Shown in pieces: positions 1 to 13,300 of a stretch of DNA of 64,000 nt. Source of the DNA: Ceriagrion tenellum (lineage: Eukaryota; Arthropoda; Insecta; Odonata; Coenagrionidae); the NCBI GenBank assembly GCA_963169105.1, contig OY720636.1, positions 147,583,941 through 147,647,940 on the forward strand. The letters are read 5' to 3'. The notes under the pieces were generated by a model. It was not told where the DNA came from and made no database searches. It saw nothing but the letters and a program-made list of their open reading frames with translations. Within the stretch, counting starts at the first letter, position 1. Each line of letters begins with the position of its first letter. A program made the position numbers and the translations under genes.

Positions 1-400
1 TTCACCAATAAAATAAGGTGCCCCAAATTCGTTTCCAGCCGAGGGCCCCCGATGATGCCAGAGCGCCCCTGATGGAGCTCTTCAACTTGTAATCAATAGG
101 GCCCAGTAATGTAATCCATATGGTTTGCTAACCATGGATGAAAACCATTTGCCAACATTGGGCCAACGGTTTTGTGTTACTAGGGGGATTAAGAGAGTGG
201 GCACTGGCATGAATAGTCTTCAGCTAAGAGCCAATGTAAAGAGTGTTTCAGTAGTATTATGCCACAGAATTGAATGCTTTCCAAAATGATTCACTCAAGG
301 TATTATAAAGCTATCAGAAATTATCTCAGACCTTTATGACATAATTTAACGTTCTCTCTTCAAGAGCACTTCGGAGAGTAGTCAAGGAATCCTCCCACAT

Positions 401-690
401 GCGTGGGCATAGCCAGGGGGAGACAGAGGAGCAGATTGCCCCCCTCTTGTATCAATAATATATGTATGTGAAAGTGCTTAACAAAAAAGTAGAAATAAGA
501 TGTACTCTTGGAAAGTTAACTTGGTTCATAATAGGCATCGGAATCCCTTAAATGTGGCAACACATTGATGAACCTGTATATTGAATCAAAACTAAAAATG
601 AGTAAAAAATTGTCTTTCATTTATTTCATGCCCCACCCCCTTCCGGCACCCCCCCCCAAACATATATTCTGGCTACGCCGATGCCCACAC
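401..690. mobile_element. Short terminal-inverted-repeat element, copy 1
   Basis: The left end reads gtgggcatagccag and the right end is its complement, ctggctacgccgatgcccac, with a few bases added. The core shares the order of blocks cttggttcataat, ggaatcc, acacattgat and gaatcaaaa with the copy at 7642-7870. There is no coding capacity, so this is a non-autonomous DNA element. Confidence 0.6.
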
Positions 691-997
691 TAAAAAAAGA
701 ACTCTTTCCTTTTTCCTCATGAGAAACCCTCGTGCATACACAGAGAAATCACATCAGGGGAGGGTTTAACAACCAAGTTGGAAGGGCATTCAAGGTATCT
801 AATATAGAACCAAACAATCGTCGCATATGGAAAATTTATCATTTTCGCTGTTGCTGAATGTCGCACCGAGCCGACTTAGGGTCGCGGAAATCCATTGTTA
901 ACGGGGAAAACGTGGCAACACTGGACACCAGATCACTCTCTTTATATCGATGGATCGCAGAGTTTCTTAATTGTTTGTCTCGTGGTGTCCTTCTCAC

Positions 998-1327
998 CCG
1001 GTCGCCTTCCCAGCCAGTCCCCGCAAGACGTCCACGGCGTAGAAGACGATCACGTAAGTGCCCGAGAGCTGCTGGAGCAAGAGGAGGACGAGCAGGAGGA
1101 GGAGGGGCCGCCGGGAAGATCGGCGCGTGAGGATCTGCCAGAGTCCCCAGTCCCCGCCGTCCGCCGCCTCCTGCCTCTCCACAGCCTGCAGCCTCAACCT
1201 CCCGAGGGCCTCCGCGAAGTGCGCCTCCGAAGGGTTGAGCCTCCTCAGGACTCGGACGGCGGCCGACTCCCGCTGCCCCGACGAAGCCACCCGCTCCTCT
1301 CCGTTCCCGGGAGGCGCCGTCTGCCCA
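998..1327 (-). CDS. Sugar transporter exon 6 (central loop, helix 7)
   Basis: A 330-nt exon encoding the large cytosolic loop (polar, SAAVRVLRRL then EAHFAEALGRLRLQ) and helix 7 with RRPLLLLL, QQLSGTYVIVFYAVDV and a short tail. QQ(L/F)SG is the helix 7 sugar-binding motif of the SLC2 family. The donor is CGG/GTGAGA. The acceptor chosen is GGAAG/TGGG at 1327 (phase-compatible); CAG/ACG at 1320 is the alternative if exon 5 ends later. The next exon lies beyond the left edge. Confidence 0.87.
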
Positions 1328-4300
1328 CTTCCGGGCGATGTGGCGGCAGAGGGGGTTGGGGGCGGGAGGAGGGAAACGGAGAAGAGAAAGAGAGAGAGGT
1401 GTGAAGCGAGCGATGGAATCGCTGAGGGAGGGTCAGTCCATCACGGACGGCCATCTTGCATCGAAGGAACTTCAAAATACAGTAACAGAGAAATATCACT
1501 TCATAAAAAATTCAATGAATTTGGCTTCATTTTCAAAGGAAAATATCTCACCTTTCCAAAGATATCAAAATGTCAGCCATTTACCACAATATTTTTCCAT
1601 ATAGTCGCCAAGCAAAGGAAGCCGTTTTCCATGGTATATACATATATGATAGGCGTAAGCACTTCAGAGATAGGAACATCATTTATCAGATGAGGAATGT
1701 CTAACTCCAACATCTCGTCAGAAATTTAAAAGTGGGTACGTTGCACGTTTCTCGTCAATTAAAAAAAATCAATTACCACAATAAATATTACAAACACCCA
1801 TCAGTTGTGAAGTCATTTTCACGGTGAGGCAAGAAGAAAATGAGTGAAGTTGAAGGCGTGCTTCGATCAAATTACTGAGGATTTCAGTAATAGTAAGCTA
1901 CATTTCTGTTCGATTGACATAACAATATTTACATCATGTTCTTTACAGTTGAGCAAGTACAATATTAAAATTCGATAATGGGCAATTCCATGGAAAATAG
2001 GACACGAAGAGTGAAGTACAAATCTCTTAATGATATAATGATAATGGTGTTTTAAACTAGTAATCATCTTCTATCTAACATTTAATCACATTCATATCCA
2101 CTCCTGCCATCTGGTGATAAATCATATGTAATGTGTGGTATTAAAATGGTTCTCAGAGATGACGTGAGTTACTCATGGCCGTTACGTTAGTTACTATTCA
2201 TTTACATCACTGCTCAGGTTGTGAAGTCGCACGTTTTGGTTCAGTTCTTTAGTAATAATGCTGTGTATGCATGATACACGAGTCTCAGATATGGTCATAT
2301 TGTTGCTCATAGATTTAGAGAATTTATACTTTGTTATTGATGGTCCACGTGAATGTCATTTTTATGTTACGTCAGTTACCATCATAACTCAACAGTGTAC
2401 CTACCTACTGAGAACAGGCATTGTTCAACATAACCCAAATTAATTCTAAATATTACTTGGACTATTGCCAGTCTCCACGTGCATTTGAGTCACTTAAGCT
2501 CTATTAGGAGAGAATATAATAAAAATAATAAATCAGAAAATTGGTATGAAAATGTTCAGTCAGTTATTATGGAAATGCCCATATAGATAGGTACTCTAAA
2601 CTATTATAACACTAAAGGGGAAAATCTCGCTCAGACTACCGATAGGTTTTCAGAGCGATTATTGTTTACGTACAGATTTGCGTGAAACTTTGCAGGCGTG
2701 TTCTCATTAATGATACCTACAGTAGAGAGTGAAAAAATTGCATCACACTGATCTGATTTTTCGGCAGTTCAATTCAGCTTAACTCGTAGGGCTTTCCCCA
2801 TTTTTTCTGCAGAGCTGTCTCTCGACCACTCATGATTTTCCCCGAAGTTGGAGTTAATTTTCCATAAAAGTGGAGTTCTTCTTCTAGGAAAAGGGGATTC
2901 TCTTACATGTTTTAGGTAGCTATACGTATTTAAGAATGATACTTGATAAATATAAATACATGCGGGTAATACTCAGCTTATACAAGAACGAAATGGTTGT
3001 GATAAGGAATTTTCATCAAAAGCAAGAAGCAAAAGTTAGAAAAGGAGTGAGACAAGGATGTGCTCTCTCTCCTCTCATATTCAATGCTTACATCCAGGAA
3101 GCTATAGACCAAGTTCGTGAAACTACTGTGGTGGGGATTAAAATTAATGGACAGAAAATAGATATGCTGCGTTATGCAGATGATATTGCTGTGATCACAG
3201 AGACCAAAGAAGATCTAGAAAGGATGCTCAACACAATGGGTAGGATTTTCCGTAAACAGTATGGCATGAGAATAAACAAACGCAAAACCAAGGTGATGGT
3301 TTGCAGTAATGAAGAACAATATGAACCCCCAATAATGAGAATTGGAGGAGAGAAGCTAGAAGTAATAGAGGAATTTGCCTACTTGGGAAGCAGAATAACA
3401 AGAGATGGTAGAAGCCAGAAAGAAATTGTAAGGAGAATACATCAGGCCAAAATTGCATTCTATCTTAGAAAGAACCTACTCACCAGCAAGAACATTAGTT
3501 TGGAAATAAGGAAACGGATGATGAAAGCATTTGTTTGGAGTGTGGCCCTACACGGGAGCGAAACATGGGTAATAAGAAAACAAGAGAGAAGGCGGCTAGA
3601 AGCCCTGGAGATGTGGCTCTACAGAAGGATGTTGAAGCTCAGCTGGAAAGATAGAGTCACGAATGAAGAGGTACTGAAAAGAGTTCAAGAAACCAGATCC
3701 CTGTGGAGGCATATCCAAACAAGAAGAGACAAACTCGTAGGGCACATTCTAAGACACGACAACATCGTTTAAACAATAGCAGAAGGATCTATAGAGGGAA
3801 GGAATCGCCGGGGACGACCAAGGATGTCATTCATGCAGCAGATTGTGAATGATATGGGTTGCACCACATACACAGAAATGTAGAGAAAAGCAGACAGAAG
3901 AGAGGAATGGCGTACTGCTGCAAACCAACCCCAGGGTTGAACACTGAAGAAGAAGAAGACTTATTGAAGATTGAAGAAGAAAAAGAAATATTGGCATGAG
4001 AACTGTAGAAACTCACGACTGAGTAAGACACTTTCCAAACCACTGGAAAATGCAAAATTGATACAGTAAGCAGTCCCAAGGAGGTTGAGGGATTGAGGTA
4101 GACTAACATGGGAGACGTTCGTAAAACAAAAAATAATCCCCTAAGCAGGCTCAACAATCATGTTGCAATTGTGCGAAATTGCGGGTGACTCCGTAAAAGT
4201 GGAACTCCGAGGCTAGTCCCGGATAGCTTTAAATCAATCATGTTGCAGACGACAAATTTATCATCCTATATAGGAAAAAATAGCCAAAGTGGCCAAATAA

Positions 4301-7300
4301 CTTTTTTGGAGTATTGATATGAAGTCTATCGTAATGCGAAACAAGCCGATCTGAATCAACGACAGAGCACACCTGCCAGATCATTCCAAAATAACCGCGA
4401 AAACTCCCATTAATAATGTCTTCTCACTATGAGCTCATACATAGTGACAAGCGGCAGTAAATGGTGTAGATTTCATCCGCGCATGGATTGGATAAATGTT
4501 GCACATCCAACGGCATAGGTATTGGCGAAGACGAAGATTTTACAGGATGAAGAGAGTGTCGACTGTGACTTGAGCATAAAACCTGGAAAAGCAAAGAGAC
4601 GCGTCATCGCGAATGCACTCCATCTCCCTCTTGTACATACATACCTCTCACTCTCTCTCTCTCTCTCCCTCTCCCCCTCCCTCCCTCGCTCTCGAACCGA
4701 TTCATCCTATTATGCAGTGAAATATGTGAAAAAAAATTTCAAAATTGCGTCTTTCTTATCAACACAACCAATCGCGTTATTCGCGTAAAAAGTATGAAAC
4801 TCGCGTAAACATTAGCGTTTTCGCAAATGCAAAACATTATAGGTCCCCACCAGGGGCCTATCATGGACCTACAGCACATGAGGTTATTTATCTCCAAAAG
4901 TGTTGTTTTTTTCAACAAGAGGGTGTAATTACATTTAGCATCTTACCGGTAGATATGTTTAACAATACTGATGCCTAGAATAAACTTATACGCAATATCA
5001 CCGCGATATTTAAAAAAACACTGGTTAGTTGGTAAGGTAATTTAGGATTTTAGGCACCTATATTTGTTTCCTGAGAGTGGAGTTAAGAAGTTTATTCTGG
5101 GATGGAACAATGAAGCAAAGAAAAGATTAAGACACTCACCTAACGACTGGAAAGATTACAAACGATACGGTGCACAGTCCCACAATGCTTCGGCAAGTGG
5201 GGTGGACATGGGAAAGAGTGGTAAAGCAGTAAATGACCCTCGGAAGTACAAAAATGTTAGTCATTGTGAACCAAAGTCTGTCCATACAAAAGCGAGAGTG
5301 GCCGAGAGACAGCTCTGAAGTGGCCGGAATCGTGGGACAAGGGACGTGCGAAGAGCGTTGAACGTCAGGCGCCAGCCAAGGGTTTTCCACTATCCCATTG
5401 AAAGCGCGAGAAAACGATTAAGTTTTCCGTCCGGATTTACGGCTACACAAGTGAACGAGCTAATTCAATCTCTAAGGCATTTGGAGGACCTTGAAATAGA
5501 AAATTTGAAGACTTAGAAAATTGCCGCCACTTGGTGACGGAAAAACGAAGCAAGGGCTTTCTTATCGATCCAAAAGATGCAATGAAGAAAACTGAAGAGG
5601 CATCCGAGAATTAAGATTTCACTAAGTGGTTCATTTCGATTTCTATTCGAGCATCGGTTGGCATAGACGAATATAGCGAAGAAAAGGCTTTTTCCATTTG
5701 CCAAATTGAAATACAGCGTCTCGTCAGGTAATTAGGCACAGGAATTATTAAGTTACGTAAAAAGCGCGACTACACTCTCAGGAAGATAAAAACTGCCAAT
5801 AAAACTTCAGTTTGCTTTGATATGCCAGCAAACGCAACAGCAAATACAAAAGGCGTCCTGTATTGTTGCATCAATCAAAATGTCAACGTCGAGCCGGATC
5901 CGACACGCGGGAAAAGAGAGAACAAGAAACTCCCGAATGACTGCAGCCTCAGCCGAATGACGATAAAAAGTCTTTCAAAGATAAAGAATCCGTCGGTCAC
6001 GTCATTTGTGAAAGAGATCAAAGCAACTTGAGACTTGATCACTATATTGTAGTGTGTATGGATAAGGGAAATATTGAGAACTCCGCAACATTATGGACAG
6101 TAGCGAAGACCATGTTTTCAGGATGCAGAAAGTGCTAGCAGTGACTTAAGAATAAACCCTGGCAATGAAAGGAACGACCTCTAGTGGGAGGGCTTCATTC
6201 CACTCATGTGCCACACACACACTCTCTCTATCTCATTGATCAATTCATCCTCATATCGACTCAAAAAGATGAATGTTGGGCACAATGCGTATTAAAAGGC
6301 TTGAAGGAGTTGCGCTTCAACGTTGCGGACGGACTTGAAATGGTCACAAAATGACCCAGATATTTCAAAGTCGGGTCAATTAAAATTATTGCCAAAAGTC
6401 ACGTAATTCGCGTAATCGCAAATGCGAATACTTTATGTCCCTAATTACGACTGATTAACGCCGCTGTTCGAGAGACTCGGAGGCACTGTCGCGCGATTGG
6501 CACATCATGAGCAGTCAATTATCTCCGGAGCGTATCACTACGTTTTTTTATGCAGCTGGAGGATCTAGAATGCCTAATGACCAACATTTTGTCAGGCATA
6601 TCCGGTATTCTACATCTACATCTACATAATACCCCGCGAGCCGCCGCATGGGCGTGTGGCAGGGGGTGTTAGGTCACCAGCCGTGTAAAGGTGTAAGTTT
6701 TTTGGAGATGAAATGGTGACATGAATTATAGGAGTGTATTTAGTGAGTTTAATTTTTACTGTGATCGCTTATTGTTCGCGGAAAGAACGAGTTCTTGTAC
6801 CTATCTTTTCGGCAGTGTATCTCTCTTATTTTATCGCCTATGTCAGACCTAGAGTATTACGGGGGTGGGGGTGTAGAGCCTCCCCCCCCCCGCCTCTGTC
6901 TTTACTCTCCTTTGGTGGGTAAAATAAGTCCTCGGTTGACATCGTTTAGATTTCCGTTTCATTCGATTCTGTTCCGTCCATGGTAGCAAGGGTCGTAGGA
7001 AAATCTATCCCGATCCAACGCTAATAAAATTGGACATATGTGCATATATTTGCGTATTTTGATAATTTAGACACAGTTATCTTACATTAAATAGCCATTT
7101 AAATACATTTGTTTTTTAATGAAGGCAAAAAAACGAGCCTATGTATTGACTCCTGGGTAAATAATGGAATTAAAGAGGTCAAGAATAGATGATTTCGTTT
7201 TTAACGCAGAGATTTACGTTGCACTCCTTCAGCACTCATCTCTGACGTAGTAAGCCGAGGGTGTTCACATTGACTCTCGATGATTCACACGTACACACCT

Positions 7301-10300
7301 GAGTGATGGTTGCGGTGGTGGGAAGAGGAGGAGCCAGTGTGGGGACTCCGGGGGCCGTAGGCGTCCGGGGGCGGAGAGTGCGAAGAGTGAGAGGAGGGCC
7401 AGTGCGAGGCAGCACCAGGCCACCCATCGCCAAGAGGGCAGCGCTGCGGCCGCGGCGTACGCGCCCAGGACGCCCAGCGATACGGCCACGCTGTTGAGGC
7501 AGAGTAATGAAGGGCGGAGGCGAGGGTGCGCGCACTCCGACACGTACACCAGCGCCACGGTGGTCAGTCCTACGAGAAGAGAAAAAAAGAGAGAGTGAGA
7601 GAGAGACAGATTTCATGAGATGGAAGCTGATTTTCCGTGGTCACTGCCCCCCCCTGAATGAAGCACGTTAATTAATGAGAGTAGACGAAGAAAAAGTGGA
7701 CGTTAGATGCACGTGAGGATAGTTAGCTTGGTTCATAATTGGTTTTGGAATCCTTTAAAAATGGTAACACATTGATTAACCAGGATATGGAATCAAAATT
7801 AAAAGTAAGTGTAAAGTAAATACCATTCATGCATTTCATTTCCTCCCCCCTTATATAAATCCAGGGTTATACCGTATCTTCTAGCTTTCCAGATTTTACT
7901 GGCCTCAACTCCCGAATTTTGATCGTCCTCTGTTTGTAAATACAGTGGAACTTGGATAATTTGAACCCTAAGGGACCAGTGACAAAGTTCGAATTATCCA
8001 AAAATTCGAATTACAAAAGTTTTCCTGAAAGGATATAAAAAATACCAGTTATAAATTTAAAAAAAAACTTAAATGAAGTAAAACCTTAACTCTACTCAAT
8101 ATCGACTTATTTAAACCACACTGTAACAAAATTCATTGAAGAACACTAGTTCTACAATATATGGACTGATTACGCCATTCTGAAAATTACACAGAGGATT
8201 AGTGTAATAATGTACTTAACCAATAGTGTAATAGAGTATAATCAAATTCCATTCAAACTACGTATATAATGTATGACGTTATGACCAATAAAATATCCTA
8301 ACGTGATTATGAATGCATGCATTATAGTATTTATTCCTTACTCAACACTGTTCGATGATACCTGTATCATGTTAGAAAAAGTTCGAATTATCCAAGATAA
8401 ATTTCGAATTAACCGCAATTATTTTACATTGTTTATATACAAATGTCTGGGGACCAGAGAAAAAATTTGAATTAAAGAAGATTTCGAATTAAAGAAGTTC
8501 GAATTAGCCAAGTTCCAATGTAGTTCAAAGGTACCTCGTCCAAGATAATAGCGCAGCTGACAGAAGTGCAGCCAATCTGAAAATAAGTCCAATGCCGTGG
8601 GGAAATAGAACCACGGGACCGAAGAATTATGGCCTATTTTGGAGATTTTCGCAGCTCGTTATGTATATCTGGTAATCTTTGGGTTCTGCGAGTATATTTT
8701 TGTATTATTTTTTGCGACAGTTTCGCCGTGCTCTGCTGCCGGCTTCGTCGGGCCTTTTAAACCCGACGAAGCCGGCAGCAGAGTGCGGCGAAACTGTCGC
8801 CAAAAATAATACAAGAGAATATTCGCAGAACCCAAAGATTACCAGATATAAATAATGGCCTATGTTTCAATCATGCGATCGTGAAAATTGTTTATTGTTA
8901 TTTTTTTCAGAACAGTGTACTTCAATTGCGATATTATCTTGGATAGACTCTGGTCCTAAAATTTCAAATTTTCATGCGGAGGATAAATCTTAAAGAAAGT
9001 AGTTATGGCATGTAATAATTGGTCAGTCTCGTCAATTATCTTTTCCGAAGATAGTGGATTGTAACTAATAGCAGCAGCAATTCTTAAACCGCCGACTTGC
9101 ATAAGGACATGAAAACTAAAGACACCTATTCCATGTGAATTTTTTCGCAACTTATGTGGATCCCATGTCTCGAAAATAAATAGCTCCTCGCGCACTGTGA
9201 AAGCGGAAGTCGGTTGTGTTGCGGAGATAATCGCTTTAACGGGTGTTATGACATATATTCGCAAATAGTCCGCGATTGACTCTCGCTGTCGTCAACCAAC
9301 TTGTACATCAAATGGTCATCTGAGGGATGAAAGGGTGGACGAAAAATGAGTGTCTCTATCATCTCTTTAATCACTTATAGAGTCAATTCGTCCTTTTATT
9401 GCATCAAATCTGGTGCCGGGGCGAGTTTATCGATCAAGAAAGTGGTCACCACACATTTATGATATTTGGTAATTTATGATAGGTTTTCCATAACTATTTG
9501 AATTAAGTACACAAAATCGAGTTTTCCACAGATTTATTATACTCGACACTAACTTTTCGGCCGTTACGCCAGCACCAGGTGCAATGTATACCATGGATTT
9601 AAGTCCATTGCGCCTTGAGTTTATGATGGAAACAAATGTCGATCCTTTTTACTTTGAAACATTGGCGCAACGGACTATCATTAATAATTAGCACTACACT
9701 GCACCTGATGTTGGCGAAACCGCCGAAAACGGTAGAGCTGAATATCAATCAATGTTTGAAAAACATGAGGTCGTGTTTACCTTTTTATTATGGAAAGTAT
9801 CCACAAAGTTCGATCGACATCTTATGATTATATTCCGAATAGTTCCGAGTAGTAATAGTCCGAACTACTTCACATTAACGGTGCTTATTTTTTCCCAACG
9901 GCAAGCGGTGGATAAAAGTAAAGTGGCCCATAAAAATGCGGAAAATCGTAAGAAATAATTTCCTAGCTTCTTAGAACCTCGCCATTCGAATGGCACTCGC
10001 CATTAAAAGCGCATTTATGGCAAGCGCATTTCACAAGGCCAGTGGTTCATCTCGGGGCGAGGTTCTTCTCTCTCTCTCTCTTTCATCGGTAGTTCATGGG
10101 AGACATATGGGGTGGTGCGAGTTCTGAAATAACACGATTCCACTAGGCCGCTCGCCGTTCGTCCTCATTTACTCGTGTGGCGCAACCACCCTATGCAATG
10201 AGATGGGCACTGTAATTTTTTGGAGGAAAGAAAGAAAATAATTTTAACGCACAGTGTGTCTGTGTAGAGAGCGAGAGAGTGGGACTGGAATAAAAAAAAT

Positions 10301-13300
10301 CAACGAGAATAACTCGGCTGGAGACTGTTTCTGCCCGCGCGATGTGTATTATAGGCGAGGGCGTGTTTACGCGATGTGCCCGCACAAGTACGCGGCTGGA
10401 CCGATGCGTGAACAAATTATCCAAATTAGAGCAGGGGCTATCTTTTGGCTACCCATTCGTGAATTTTCGCAATTTTGCGTGTTTACACTGTTACGGGTTT
10501 GGGTAACACAAAAGAAATTATTACGACTCTGAATTCTGCGACAAACACCATTCACTTCAACCTTTATTTTCTGTTGCTTTCTCACCAATGAACAATCTCC
10601 CAAACAACCACTTTATTATTCCGATATAAGTGGGAATATTCATCATTTATTCTTTCATTGCCAATGATTCGTTACACTGCTACCCCCTTCGAACCTGTTT
10701 CGTCCACTGCCTCGTGGTGGTATCGACGACTTGGGGCTGTCTTAAAGCATGGTTGTCTCCTCGGAACGGTGATAGCCGATTGAAATGGACCACTCTCGGT
10801 TTTCCATTCGGTTGCTTCCTTATACAGTACACCACATCATTTATCCTTTTTACTACCTCATAAGGCCCGTCCCATGATCTCTGCAACTTGAGGGAGAGAC
10901 CCCGACGGCGCTGGGGGTTGAACAGCCAAACCATATCTCCTGGCTGATATCCACCTCCTTCGGCTTTAATGTCGTAGCGTTCCTTCACCCTGAAACTCGC
11001 CTCGTGTATCTTATTCCTTGCCCGACCGTGTATTTCGTCCATACGTCTTCTAAGATTCGAGACGTAGACCTCCCCAACTACTTCTTCATTCGGCTTGAAG
11101 CCGAACTTCAAATCACATGGTAGTCGCAACTCCCGGCCAAAAAGCACGTTTGCTGGGGGCTGTCCTGTCGTTTCATGTACCGATTCTCGATACGCAAGGA
11201 GGAACACGTGTAATTGCCGGTCCCAGTCTCGCCGATGGTCGGAGACAAACTTTGACAGGAACTTGCCGACCGTTCTATTCATCCGCTCTACCATGCCATC
11301 GGACTGGGGATGCAGTGCAGTTGTCCTGATTTTCCAGATGCCTAGGAACTTGCGGACTTCGTGAAATACTTCCGATTCGAAATTCTGCCCTTGGTCGGAG
11401 TGCAGGTCGAGTGGCACCCCGAATCGGCTCACGACCTCTTTCACCACCATTTCAGCTACCGTCAAAGCCGCCTGGTTAGGCAGCGCGTAAGCTTCTACCC
11501 ACTTGCTGAAGTAATCCATTGCTACCAGTATAAATTTATTTCCATTCTCGGTCGTAGGAAGGGGACCGAGGATGTCAATAGCAATTCTCTCGAATGGGCT
11601 TCTGACGTTGTACTGCTTCATTGCGGCTTTTCTTTTCTTTGGACGTCCATTGGCCATTGCACAGGTCACACACCTTCTGCACCAATCCAGTACGTCTCTC
11701 TTTCAGTTCATCCAATAGAATCGTTCCCTAATCTTTTCCAGGGTTTTTTGGACACCTAAATGTCCTCCTGAGGTGCCATCGTGGAGTAGTTCCAAAACCT
11801 CGGGAATTCTTTTTCTGGGAACTATCAGCTGCATTCTGCACGTTGATCCGTCCTCATTCTCTAAACCCCGTTTCAGCATACCGTCTTCTAGCCTCAGCGA
11901 GTCCCTTTGTGCCCAGTATTTTTTCACCTCAGGAGCGTAAGGGGCAACTATTCCCCAGGTTGGCCTCGATCCGGCTCTCTTCCACTCCAATGCATACTTC
12001 AGGCAGGAATCACTTTCCTGATCCGCTTTGATTTCTTCTCTACCCCATATATCGTCCACGATGGTAATCCTATCTCAAGCGGGTCCGAGGTTCCTCTCCA
12101 GGCGGGCGCAGTGTGCGCAGTCATTCGGGCAAAGTCTCCGTGACAGAGCATCTGCATTTCGATGACTGGAGCCCGAGTGATGCACCGAATCATAATCGTA
12201 TTCCTGCAACCGCTCGATCCATCTTGCTATCTGTCCTTCAGGACTCTTGAAATGCAATAGCCACGTCAGAACTGAATGGTCAGTCCTCAATAAGAATTTC
12301 CTACCGTACACGTATTGGTGAAAATGCGCCACTGACTTAACTACCGCGAGCAGTCCCTTCTTGTCACGCAATAATTGCGCTCCGGCTTAGACAAGACTTT
12401 ACTAAAATAGCCAATAACCCTTTCCTCGCCGTACTGTACCTAAGAGAGTACAACTCCGATTCCTACATTGCTGGCGTCTGTATCCAGTATGAATTTCCCA
12501 CACGGTCGAGAGTAGCTCAACACGGGTGCACTAATTAGAACTTTCTTTAGAATTTAAGGACATCTTGACACACCGTGCTCCAGAAGTTACTGCGGCTCTC
12601 TTCAGTCAGCCGAGTCAATGTCGGTGAAACCTAGGACGAACCGGTGATAGTAAGTGCAAAGTCCCAGAAACCTTCTCAACTCATTTTTATCCTTGGGTAC
12701 CGGCCATTCTTTAATTGTAGCTGTTTTGGCTGGATCCACAGACACTCTTTCCTCTGATATTACGTGGCCTTGCCCCTTAGTAGTGAACTTGCCCCTTTAA
12801 TAGATTACTGCGCTTGTTTGGGTTTAGTTTCAAGTTAGCTCCACGAAGGCGTTAGAACACTCGCTCTAAATTATTCAGGTGATCTCTAAATCCTTTTCCG
12901 AGCACAATTATGTCGTCCAGATATACTAGACAAATTTTCCAGGTCAATCCTCGGAGTACATTCTCCGTCAACCGCTTGAAAGTCGCTGGGGCGTTACACA
13001 GGCCGAACGGCATCACAGTGAATTCCACTACTTACAAGGATGCAAGTGTTCTTTTAACTTTCCTTGATGATTAACATCCAATGTTTTGGTCAGTTGACGT
13101 TATAAAATAAAGAATTCTAATACAGCAAAAAAGGAGAGAAATTAGTTTCACCGATGACTATTTCGATCGCTCAAATCCACGCGGGAACTTGACGATGGTT
13201 CCCGTTTCTCCAGCGTTTAACGTAAAAATAATCCAGAATACTTCAGTAATTCCACTACAAAAGAAATATTTGCGAGGGAATCTGATTCATATGAAGTAAG

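Larger units (their letters stand above)
10680..13030 (-). mobile_element. Decayed Gypsy-type LTR retrotransposon, pol region
   Basis: In minus-strand order, this contains a reverse transcriptase remnant, RNase H, the zinc-binding head and core of an integrase, and the integrase C-terminal domain. That domain order (RT-RH-IN) is the Gypsy/Ty3 arrangement. No gag, protease or LTR could be identified with it, and the 5' part stops abruptly near 13030. It is inserted in intron 4 in the same orientation as the host gene. Stops and frame breaks show that it is not active. Confidence 0.88.

Noticed and set aside
1058..1693. 211-codon plus-strand frame
   Set aside because: It is antisense to transporter exon 6 over much of its length; composition follows the GC-rich exon, not a protein of its own.
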